Assembly: GCA_032622095.1 (NCBI GenBank)
Contig: CP136067.1
Location: forward strand, 192,972,052-193,036,051
DNA: 64,000 nt
Reading direction: 5' to 3'
Source of the DNA: Siphonodentalium dalli
Taxonomy: Eukaryota; Mollusca; Scaphopoda; Gadilida; Siphonodentaliidae
Shown piece after piece: positions 34,430-45,900 of this stretch. A model generated the notes under the pieces. It saw nothing but the letters and a program-made list of their open reading frames with translations. It searched no databases and had not been told where the DNA came from. The position numbers were made by a program, and so were the translations under genes. Each line of letters starts with the position of its first letter. The first letter of the stretch is position 1.

Positions 34430-35700
34430 TACGATCAAGCGCAAATATTTCGCAAAATAATATCTATCATTTGCGCTTCAGTGTAAATCATTTGCGCAAA
34501 TAAAAATTAATATGCATTGATATCACCCCCCTGAATTAATTTTAAATGGCACAGACCCACCATATGAGGGAAGCACCCCCCCCCCCCAGTAACCACAATA
34601 ACTCTTTTATGACCATGGAAATGGTAGAGATATGTGCAGGATATATCTCTTTTATAAAATATACTAGATCTCTGGGATGGAGACACAAATTCTTGGGGAC
34701 AGGGATGCTGATAATATGAAAATTGGGGTTTTCCCCAATTTCAAGTCAATAAGTACACCATATGAGGGAAGCGAGTCCCCCAGTAACCCTGATTTCCATA
34801 TTTATGGCCATGGAAATGGTATATATCTGTGTAGGAGATGTCCCTTTAATAAAATATACTAGAGCTGCTCTGGGAGTGAGGCACCAATTCTTGGGACACC
34901 AGGGACAGAGATGCTGATATATGCATATGGAAATATGTTTTCTTCAATGTTTCAGTATTATATGGGGCTACTACTATGGGTCCATGATAATATACTATGA
35001 GATGGACTCTATCATTCACAATCAGAGGGAAGTAAGGGAGTGTTAGGTATTTGCGCTTAAGCGCAAATATATTGATAGACATATACTTGCGCTTAAGCGC
35101 AAATGATTCATTTTCACATTTTATATTAACTAATTGCATTTAAGCGTAAATAATTTACGCTTAAGCATAAATCAGTTACGCTTAATGTAATCATTTACGC
35201 TTAAGCATAATTGACTTATGCGTTATCATAATACATTGGAATTATATTAAGAGCAATAATTTCATCGGCTGTCTTACCTTATATGTATATTTGTATAATC
35301 TGATGTATGTTAACTTACTGGCATTAGTAATGTGGTTGCATCCATTTCAGCTTGAGTATGTGGAGTTCAATGGGAGTGTATATGAATTACGGTTAAGCGC
35401 AACTCATTTACGCTTAAGTGGATTTCATTTACACTTAAGCGTAATTGAAATGAATTATGCCTAAGCAAATACATGTACCTATCTCCAACTGGTTTCCTCA
35501 GTCTGAATATCCATCTTAGTATGGGATCTGGGTGGAGTCCTCACCTATGTTTGAGTAATGTTTTATGGCCTGAGTTAATTTGAGTTTAGAGCAATTCACA
35601 TGGGAGTCTTTTTTACATTTATTATTTATTTGCATACAAATATTTGCGCTTAAGCATAAAGCAATTGCGCTTATACTTAGTGCAAATACACAACACTTCT
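34430..35700. repeat. Field of GCGCTTAAGCGC-type palindromes
   Basis: At least ten variants of TTTGCGCTTAAGCGCAAA or TTTACGCTTAAGCATAAA are scattered here (for example 35052-35068, 35086-35103, 35131-35215, 35387-35465, 35643-35690). Between them lies a duplicated block (about 34600-34740 against 34755-34920, sharing 'CATATGAGGGAAGC' and 'CCATGGAAATGGTA'). No gene recognised. Confidence 0.75.
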
Positions 35701-37378
35701 TTACTTCCATCCAATTCTAACTGTCAATGATTGAGTCCATCTTATGGTATATTTATTTGGGCCTATATAAACTCAAAAATTGAAGAAAACATAATTCCAT
35801 ATGGATATCTATATCACCATCGCTGTCCCAAACAAATACGGTCTGTACTAGAATAGTGAATAGCAATATGGCACACATGTAGCATTGCACAGGTAATTAA
35901 ACAGTTTGAAATACACATGTAAGACAACTCTTTCTGCACGAGACTGTACCTGCTGTATATCGGTCAACGATCTGCAACGATTACAAATTTCTATAAATAG
36001 TAACATTTTCAACTGTTACCGTTGTTCATTGCTCGATCATGACCACTTTGATTATAATTCCTTCATAACTCGGTCAATGTTCTTCCGTTGGTGATTTCAG
36101 GCAATAATTCCTTTTATATCCCTCCCATTCGAATTGACTATACCGCTTGTTTTTCGTTTTATTAAGCTGATGTTACGCTATTCCAACAAACGGCCTCCCT
36201 CCACGGAAGCTATTTTCTGAGAACGAAAGCCGACTCAATCCCGACCAAGTCGGAAGTGTTCGGGTGTTTCCGCGACTGCACACGACAACTCGTTAGTGTA
36301 TTTATTTCGCGTTTACAGTGGAATTATTCGTCCCGATTGAGGGAAAGTAAATAGTTAGTTACGTGGCCGTATAATTAGTACAAACGGATATCTGGTTGGG
36401 GCATTTCGTGTATGGGGGTTATTTTATTCAGTCTTTCCACAGAATATCGCAGGGAACTCAATTGTGAGGTTCAATTTACGTTTCACATCACTTTAAGTAA
36501 GGTTTGATTAGCATGGCATTGCTGATAATTCTTCCTGGTTGATAAAACCTCATTACATAGACGAAAATGTTCAAGAGCCTTCCTACAGAGCTGAAGTTAT
36601 GATGGTATTGGTTTTTCAAATTTTGTTAACTTAATTTTTTGTTTTTAATCGAGCAAGGAGTTCATTTGAAATTAAAAAAGATTTTTTTTTTTTAATTAAT
36701 AAATATTAAAAAAAAAAAATATATATATATTGGTTAAATTGAGCAATGAATTCAATCTAATGTTTTTTTTTTTTAAGAGTTAATTTTGTGTCGAAAAAGG
36801 GCCATAACTCTGTTAAAATAAATCGGATCAAACCCATATTCGATCTTGATCTGTATTTTGGGCTGAGAATTTGGTTCCGATCGGATAGAAAATGTTATCG
36901 CATTATGTGTAAAGTATCTATGATGGACAGACAGACAGATGGACGGACGGACGGATGAACGATAAGTGGTAATCCGGATGTCGACACTATGTGTACCATA
37001 CTATGGTATGGGTACACATAAAAATCCCAAAATCAAAAGTTGTTATCCTCACTAAGATGAGTACATGTTTTGTAATATTGAGTAAGTTATGTTCAATTAC
37101 TCAGCTTTTTATTATATGACTAGGTCCCAGAAATTCCATATATATCTACCCGATGATGACCATCTTGCAATAAAACAGGGAATGTGTATATCCTTAAATA
37201 TTCATACCATTATAAGTACCAGGTACTAGAATTATAGGAGTTGACACTGGCATCACAGGGATAATTGAAGATCAAAAACAACTATGAAAACCTGTGAGGA
37301 TTGATTAAACTGTTTTTTTTCAGTGCAATTGTTTCCTCATCAGAACCCCATGATATCATTTTATAATAGAAAGAACAT
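35701..37378. other. Unassigned DNA with T/A runs and a dispersed repeat tail
   Basis: About 36640-36760 repeats the 'GAGCAAGGAGTTC' plus A/T-run block seen at 14295. About 36780-36990 is a repeat ending in GACAGACAGACAGATGGACG-type tetranucleotides. No gene recognised. Confidence 0.45.
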
Positions 37379-37382
37379 GGTG

Positions 37383-37603
37383 CAGCATTAAAGATCCTGT
37401 GCCAGTGCTTTCTCTTATATATGTCAGTCTCCTGTAGGGGTCCTCGCAGAGAAGAGAATGCACTGGCTTACAAGGTCAAGGTCAATATTGTTAGGCCGAT
37501 GTATTCTCATGTATGATGCTCCCTATGGGAGACTCGAATATATAAGAGAATGCATTGGCACAGGGTTTTCGCAAAATTTCAGGAAGCTCCAGCCATGGAA
37601 AGG
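37383..37603. mobile_element. TTAA MITE family D, copy 5 (left end eroded)
   Basis: Retains 'CAGCATTAAAGATCCTGTGC', both hairpins and the right end CCAGCCATGGAAAGG before TTAA (37604-37607). It shows the empty TTAA (in GCATTAAAGATC) into which MITE C inserted in copy 2. Confidence 0.75.
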
Positions 37604-37916
37604 TTAAACATGGATTTTGAAAAATATTGACATAGCGACAGCATTGAAAAAATCTGCGAATATGGCTCGGACACACCTTGATCTGGAATGATCCGTTTAG
37701 AGATGCTGAAAATTATACTGTTTTAAAAGGACATTGTGACACTTTAGCAGAATTCAAACAGACATGCCTTTCAGGGTTGGAGGTGCATTAATTAATACAG
37801 TGAAATTCGATGGAAAAATGAGAAAACCACGGTTCGTAATAGGTACCAGAATCAGAACAGTGGTAAATGTGTCATAAATGTGGTACCAGTTTATACTTAT
37901 CAGAACCGTCGGGAAT

Positions 37917-38951
37917 CAGAGACGTGGCGACAGGGGGGGGGGGGGGGTTTGGGGGGTGTTTCACCCCCCCCCCCCCAACTTTGGTCAAAATTTTCAACAG
38001 TTGGAAATTTCATACCTGACACAACATTAGTTGGAAATTTCACACCCACAATAGGTTGAAAATGTTCTTGTAGTTTGATTTTCAAATAATTTATTGGGGG
38101 GAATTTATTGTTTTTGGATAAATATTTGCATATTTTCCTTTTGGTAAAATTTTTGGACTGAAATGGCCATCAGTTAGAAATGTTCCAACCTTAGGGGGTG
38201 TCAGGTTGGAAATGTCCAACACTTGGGAAGCTTGTGTCCTCGTCCCTCCCCCATGGACATTCAAAAACTTCTAGTTAATAATTTAAGAAAACAATATTGT
38301 CCTACATTTGGTCAAAATTGTCACTGGAATTGTCATCAGTTGGAAATTTTCCAACCTGAGTCGGGGTGTCAGGTTTGAAATTTCCAACTCTATGAATGCT
38401 TGAGGCTAGGATTTTGCGATTTTCTTGTTCAGATTTCAAAATTTTCGCACACCGAGCCAAACCGTGTTCGGCCCGCTGTGTCCCGGTCCCTCCCCATGGC
38501 CAATAAAAAACTGATAATGAGTTTAAGAAAACAATATTTTACTACATTTGGTTAAAATTATTGACTGAAATGGTCATCAGTTGGAAAATTTCCAAACTAA
38601 GAGAGTATGAGGTTTGAAATTTTCAACACCAGGAATGCTTAAGGTCAGTCTAGATGCTAGGATTTTGCGATTTTCTTGTTTAGTTTTCAAAATAGAACAT
38701 GGTTTTCAAAATAGAACATGGTTTATAAATAGGCTGTGAACACTTAGGTGCAAGGAGGGAATGAAATTATGCAAAACCTTTGGTCTGATTCAAGGGGTGT
38801 TTTGGTTTGATTCAAGGGGGGGGGGGTGCAAATGGAATTATGCAAAAACCTTGTCTCTGGTTTGATTCAGGGGGGGGGGGGGGGGGGGGTGCAGTTGGAA
38901 TTATCAAGGTGGACACCCCCCCCAACGGAGACCCTCTAGCCACGTCCCCTG
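37917..38951. mobile_element. hAT-like element with long G/C runs
   Basis: Ends CAGAGACGTGGC and GCCACGTCCCCTG, both fitting the hAT consensus YARNG, with TCGGGAAT duplicated outside (37909-37916 and 38952-38959). Inside: a G run facing a C run (37936-37977), which can fold into a hairpin; four related segments built on 'GTTGGAAATTTTCCAACCT'; and two more G runs near 38817-38890. No transposase. Confidence 0.85.
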
Positions 38952-39019
38952 TCGGGAATTGGGATTGATTGGCAGCAATTGATTGGGGAAAACAGTTGTT
39001 TGTCTTTAAAAGCCCATTT

Positions 39020-39315
39020 AATTTTCGAGTCACCTTTTATTTATTTTATAGTGCCTTGATATACTGTTTTAATAACAATCTGACATAAAATATGATTAAA
39101 ATACTGTAATTCGTCAGCATATGGAATGTCTCTGTCTCAGAAGGTGCCCATAGAGTAATAGAAAATAGCTGAAATCATAGAAACCTTTCCCCCGTCTCAC
39201 TCCTGGAATGGTAACATAATTCAAACTAAGATATAGAGTTATTCCCCTTCCATTGAAAATTATAGACTTTGCAGTACAATCCAGATGAAAATTAAGCACA
39301 GAAAACACCAGTACC
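39020..39315. repeat. Dispersed repeat, inverted relative to 62.0-62.28 kb
   Basis: Shares 'TCAGAAGGTGCCCATAG', 'TTCCATTGAAAATTATAGAC' and 'GTGCCTTGATATA' with 62030-62280 in the opposite orientation. It lies about 400-600 bases downstream of the ANKMY2 stop; a minus-strand AATAAA at about 39037-39042 could serve as poly(A) signal, but this is unproven. Confidence 0.6.
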
Positions 39316-39403
39316 CGCGGTTCCAGTACTGATCTCAGTATGGAACCGATCCCTCATTTCCTGGTACTGACAGTATTTTGCAAACCCAGGATAGAACAAT
39401 AAA

Positions 39404-39657
39404 CAAGCCTTGAAATAGGGTGTCTGTCATTTGCAGAATGAGGTCCCCAGAGGGTGAATTTAGTGATGCTACCCCGCATAGCGGGCTAGCATCACCAAAT
39501 TCATCATCTGGGAACCTCATTCTGCTGAAGTGTAAGCAGAATGAGGTCCCCAGAGGGTGAGTTTGGTGATGCTAACCCGCTATGCGGGGTAGCATCACTA
39601 AATTCACCCTCTGGGGACCTCATTCTGCAAATGACAGACACCCTATTTCAAGGCTTG
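39404..39657. mobile_element. MITE family B, copy 5, beside the ANKMY2 stop codon
   Basis: Ends CAAGCCTTGAAATAGG and CCTATTTCAAGGCTTG with a perfect 8-bp duplication ACAATAAA (39396-39403 and 39658-39665). The duplication ends seven bases before the ANKMY2 stop codon complement (39673-39675), so the element sits in the 3' untranslated region. Confidence 0.9.
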
Positions 39658-39672
39658 ACAATAAAACTGAGT

Positions 39673-39917
39673 CTAATAGTAACCTTTCTTTGCTTCTTGA
39701 ACTATTTCATCACCATTTTGTTCCGCTTCTGGTTTTGTTCTATCATACAACACCTCTTCTGTTTTCATTTCCTCTGCTCTTTGTTCCGTTTCCGAGTTTG
39801 TTCTATCATTCAACACCTCTTCTGTTTTCATTTCCTCTGCTTTCTTCTTTTCTTTCTCTTCTGCATCCTTCCTTAATGCTTCCTCGGCGAGCATTTTTTC
39901 CTTGATGATATACTGTT
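39673..39917 (-). CDS. ANKMY2: ANKMY2 last coding exon (C-terminal tail)
   Basis: Acceptor TTTGCAG before 39917; the first two bases complete a Glu codon. The exon encodes an 80-residue tail rich in Glu, Lys and Ala with coiled-coil character, matching the family's 'KLxxxYEKQ' tail position. Two consecutive 21-residue repeats start [14 protein letters not shown] and [14 protein letters not shown]. Stop TAG at 39673-39675. Confidence 0.92.
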
Positions 39918-42900
39918 CTGCAAAGTTAAAGATAGGGTACATGTATCTCTTCTGGGCCACAATTCTAACTACAGTAATGCCCTAAATAATCAACTCCTTA
40001 ACCACAGCAGAATTATGGGTAATTTTTCAGGATATATGGCTTGTAGCCATTCATAGGAAAGCTCTCACTGAGAGGCAACAAGTGATAACAAGCCATATTT
40101 CCCACTAAATCCTGAAAAGTTATCCATAATTCTGCTGTGGTTAAGGAGTCGATTATTTGGGGCATTACTGTACAACATAATTTGTTATCTCTTTCATGTC
40201 GTGAGCTGTGCTGGTGCAGAATTAAAGATCCTCTGCCAGTGCATTCTCTTATATATGAGAGTCTCCCATAGGGAGCCTAGCATATATAAGAGAATGCACT
40301 GGCTTACAAGGTCAACATTTAAAAATTGTTAGGCCAATGTATTCTCTTATATATGCAAGGCTCCCTATGAGAGACTCGCATATATAAGAGAATGCTATGG
40401 CACAGGGTTTTTGCAAAATTTCAGGAAGGATAAAAAAACATGATTTTAAAGACTGAAAACTTTCTTTTTTTTGTGTGAATAAAATACAGATAAAACTGAA
40501 GATTCATGTGTCTCTTATTTGTCTATAAAGGCATAATAAAGTGGTTTATCTGGCCAGAGTATAATTCATGGTGAACTCTCCTATTTGCCTATATTGAAAT
40601 AGAGTTCTCCCTCTTGGTATGCTCTGTATGTTTGGTATGTTTTCACGAAAATTTCAGTTCTAAAAATAGCCCCTTTTACTGTCCAAGGATTACATGAGAA
40701 AAATTCAAAATAAATTTGATATTAATTCTGATTAATTGATAGCTTTTTTTCTGGACAGGTGTCCTCGGTTCACATAAATAATTTTTTACCTCAGAATTGA
40801 TATAATATATAGGAAGATACACTCTTTAACGGTTAAACTCCGGTGTATCCATCATGGAAAAATGAGAGGCCATAGCTGATTGGCAGATGTGATACCCAAA
40901 GCTTCAAATAAACAAAATAGTTCATTTCTCACAGAATATCTTTTCCAAAGTGATGAATGGAGGCTGATATTTGTATTTATCATATGCTTCCCCAATAAAT
41001 AGTGGGAAATTGCCATTGTGTAGAACGTTCTATCAATCACCCGAACATGGATAACCCTGAACGAGGTGATAGATAACACAATAGTTTTACCCTCTCGGAA
41101 ATCACTACCAGTTTATAGTGGCGAATCACATCAAATTTCAATGCGTATCAATAAGTCGGACTATTTTTACATTTTTTGCATTTTGACGTTTTGAGAAAGC
41201 ACTTTCCCCCTTGGATTGTTCTTCTGTCCTACATTATAGTAAAGTTTTATCATTAAATTGTGTATACATTCATTTCTTGCATTTTTTCAGAATAAAACAA
41301 TGGGGAGAATTTCTTTTGGCGGATTTGCTGGATATTTGTCATTTAGTGCTGACAAATCAAATGATGGGATGTAAACATCTTCCGACTGCAAATGTCAATG
41401 TTTTCTAACAATTTGCAGATAACTGTAGAACAAAACTAGATTTTTTTTTGGGGAATTTTATAATGTACGTAGTGCATATAATACAAAGAACACCTATGGT
41501 TTTTGGTTGAATACCCAGATTATCTCATTTGTGGCCAAAAGGAAATACAGAATATCCAGCCACTCGTAGACATTCTGTATTTCCTTGTAGCCACAAATGA
41601 GATAATCTGGGTATTCAACAAAAACCTGTAGGTGTTCTCTATTTATTTTATATGTGAAATTATGCTTGTGCAGATATTTATAGATAACCTATTTATTTGA
41701 ATAAATCAGAACTTCTGGCCATCAAATTTACAAATAATTAAAAATTCACATATTTGTAATAAAAGTTGTGTGGATACAGTATTACTCATGAAGACATGGT
41801 AACTTCATCTGTAAGATTCTATCTATCCCAGGTGTCTTAATTCAATGGGGTGATCAAACCTGGATATAGTGTGTCTGATATTTGCAGAATGATGTCCCCT
41901 TAGGGTGAATTTAGTGATGCTATCCGGCACAGCAGACTAGCATCACCAAATTCACGCTCTGGGGACATAATTCTGCTTAGGCCTCAACTGCTATGGAAGA
42001 CCTAGGATCAGATTGAAGTTCTGCAGTTGATGTTGGTGATGTTCGCACATTAGTCACCACAATTATAAAATTTATTCTATGCCAATTAGGAGATAGAAAC
42101 TGAATATAAGGGAAAAAGTAACTTTGAGACTATAAATAATTCCCAAAAGATGAGGCATAAACAGAATGAGGTATCCAGTGGGTGAATTTGGTGATGCACA
42201 GACACACTATATCCAGGCTTGGGGGTGCTATTTATTTATAACAAGCCATAAATATGTAAGAGCCCCAGGTTTTGGGGATGAAGAATTCCCTGAGAAATTA
42301 AATATTTTGTTTATGTGGCCTAAATAAGCACACTCAAATAATTAATTAGGCCAAATAAGAAAAAATTCTGTGTTCACAGGCACCTCCGTCCAAAATTAAC
42401 TGTTCTTTTAAAAAGTCTTGTCAAACATTTAATTCAATATTTGCTGTTAGAAATATAGGATTTAAAAAATAAAATGAATTTCGTTTTGTTTCTGGTGTAT
42501 ATTTTCCACATTTTGAGAAAAAACTAAAACTAAAGACTCTCCCTCCCTCATCTCAAAATTATGATCTAATTGCCTGAGAACACAAATATTTAATTTTAAT
42601 GGCCTTACCTGCAAGTTTTTTGCAGAATTTCTTGTGAGTGGACCAATGTAGTTCCTGGCAATCTTTGTTGCAATAACTAACCTGTGCAGAAACAAATTAT
42701 TATTATGACATTTGGAAACTAAAATACCCTTTTGTGGTCACAATAATAGTTGATGATATCGGGTGTGTGTGAAGGTGACAATCAGAGCTGTTAAGTTTTA
42801 AAAATGGCCATCCGTGAGATTTTTGTTGGAGGGACCACCTCCAATTTACGACCGCATTTATTGTTCATCGACTGGTTTATTCTCACTTACAAATTGGGCG

Positions 42901-45900
42901 ATCACTTGTTAAACACGACCGCGACCAACTAATTTTCGGTTCAAAACACAAATTCCACATGCGTTGAAAGACCATCAACATTTAGAAAGAAGCAGACACT
43001 TGACTTCGTTTAAAATACGTAAAAATACGTAGAATTCCACCAGATACATCCAGATATGCACGAAACCGAAAGTACAAAATCGGAATAACTACAAAATGGA
43101 CTCGTCCTACAATTTAACCCCCAAACGAAATGGATACATTCCACCATCTATCAACAAATTTTAAGAAGCAGAAAGTTTGTTTAAAATAAGTAAAAACGGA
43201 ACCAGAGTTACACAGGTAACAATCCAACATGCGTTAAACCGAAAGTACAAAATGGACTCGTCTATATAGTTTTACCCGCAAACGAAATGGACACATCCGT
43301 TCGCATGGTTTGTGACTTATAATTAGTAGTTATTTAAGTCGCATTATTAAATCTATTGTTTAAACTTTTACGACAGCTTGCATGGCTACGAAGGAGTGTG
43401 AAAATTAATTAAGTCTCAATTTGTACAACTACTGCTGATTAGTACTGAATAATGATGAATATGAAATTACTCTTGATGTTACCGACGGCAACAGTGCATC
43501 TGTACAATGCGGGAGAATTGGGTGGTCTTCCGTATTTTGGAGGTTTTGTCTATAGCAATCCGGGAGTCTCACGGACAATCCGTGAAACTTAACAGCTCTG
43601 GTGACAATTAACAGTGGCTGAACCACAAATATACAAACCAATGAAATAGTCATATACATGTATTGCTAAACCAGTTATTTTTATATTACTTAAACCTTCC
43701 ACGACGGGAGCTGCGCTGATGCAGCATTAAACAAAATTATCTTATGTACCAGCTTACAATGTCAAGGTATACAGTAATGCCCTAAATAATCGACTCCTTA
43801 ACCACAGCAGCATTATGGGTAATTTTTCAGGATTTAGTCGGAAATATGGCTTGTTGCCATTCATCGGAAAGCTCTCATTGTCAGAAAGCTCTCACTGAGC
43901 AGGTGGTCGGGTGTCATTTCAAGCTTACCATTTTACATCTGGTACACTTTTTTAGCTGGTCGGCTGACATATTCGCACATGTTGAACATTCGCTTTCGCT
44001 CTGTGACATCAACTGATGACCATTTATCGCTTGCATTAACATATAAAATGCTGTTGGGTCATCTCCCTATAAAAAAAGAGAAATATCACCAGTCATTCCC
44101 TGTTCAATCTTTCTTAGCAAATGGATTCTCCCATCAGTTATGTAACTATACATTGGAATGGCCTATTATTCATCTGGAGGGTTTTCAGAAAATATAAGCA
44201 GACGAAAGACAGGCAAGCAGATACAAGTGCAGTATGATTCCTAATAATAAAATTTAGATAATAAAATCAACAAACGGTTATCAAACATACAGACCATAAA
44301 ATCCCTCAGATTTTGAGAGAATTAAAACATAGCGTTCCTACAGGGAATCAAGACTTTTTATGAGAATCAAAATGAGAATCATGATTCTGATTCTCGTCAG
44401 ATTTTAAGGCCTGAACATATTATCTGAACATTTCCTATGGGCATTAATTGTCAATGAGTATAATTAACCTCCTCACTGGTGAATAACCTCATTACATCGA
44501 GTACTGGGGTCAAAGTTCGCGCTGCCGCTTGCCAAATTTGCCAATGGCAAAAATATTTTCATTTGGCAAAATATTTTGGCAAGTGAGTTTTTAATTATGG
44601 GATGTGAACTATCAAGTCATAAAACATCATCGTGTGCCGAATTACAGACAATACATGGGAAACCAAAACAGGAAATCTATCAATTTGTATGTAGCGAAGT
44701 CAGCAGTTTTATGTCAACAGTTACATATAATTTTCTTCAGTTTTCACAAAATGGTAATCCCATCTTTGTCATAATCAAACTGTCATCAAACAGCTAATCG
44801 ACTCTGATTAAAATGTTAAAATATTTTTGCTTCCCCGTGGAAAAATATAACAGGAATATCCTGAAAACCACAAAACTGACTCAATTGAAAGAGTTCCTGA
44901 AACTTCATACACTCTTTGAAAGGCTGAGATACAATTCTTCTGCTGCACTATCCAAATTCACCCTCTGGAGACCTCAATCTGCTAATATATGGGTTCTAGT
45001 TATGAGTGTACTGACTGCTAACTAATGTGTTGAAGTAGGTGCAAGGACATATATCACACATAGTGACATATTATGTCCATACTCAGTACGAATGAATAGC
45101 AGCCAAGAAACAAGAGATGGACTGTTGTCCGGTGCATACCCCCTTGTCGCATACCGCCTTGTGTGGTCATATCTATAACTTATGACTGATATACTCAGAC
45201 AGATGGACCCAAAAATCTGCATTTTCATATAAACAAAGATGAATAACTATAGAACGAAAAACCAGAACAAAATGGTTGAAAGTGCCGTAACATGTCCTCA
45301 TAGTGGCGAACATCCATACCAAATTTCATTAAGATCTGAACATTACTGTTCCAAGTTATGGCCTGAACAGACATCGGATGCACCAAAAAGCCAAAATTTC
45401 CATATAAACAAAGATGAATAACTCTGGAATGGAAAACCCTAACAAAAGGATTGATTCCTTATTGAATGTCCCCGTAGTAGTGAACATCCATACAAAATTT
45501 CATTGAGATACGAGGACTACTGTTCAAGTAATGATATGAACAGACATTGGGCGGACATATTGATGCATGCCCGAACAGACAGGTGCAAAACAGTATACTC
45601 CACTTTAAAAATAAAGGGGGTATAATTAAGAAGGGTTATTATAAACACTGTCTACTTAGGGTGTGAGGCAAGGGTCCCAGAATCCATGCCGGTAAGATAC
45701 AACAGCAAAAGTTTGCCTATGCTAAAAATTTGCCCAGGCCAGAAATATTTCCTCAGCTAAAAGGCCTAGAATTCACATACAAGTTGCATGCTCTACACAT
45801 ACAAGTATAATTTCAGTTCACAATTAGAACTTAGTTGGGTCTGGTTTTAATAAAATGGCTGATTACCATTGTTATCTAAGTAGTCCTTGGCATTCAAAAA

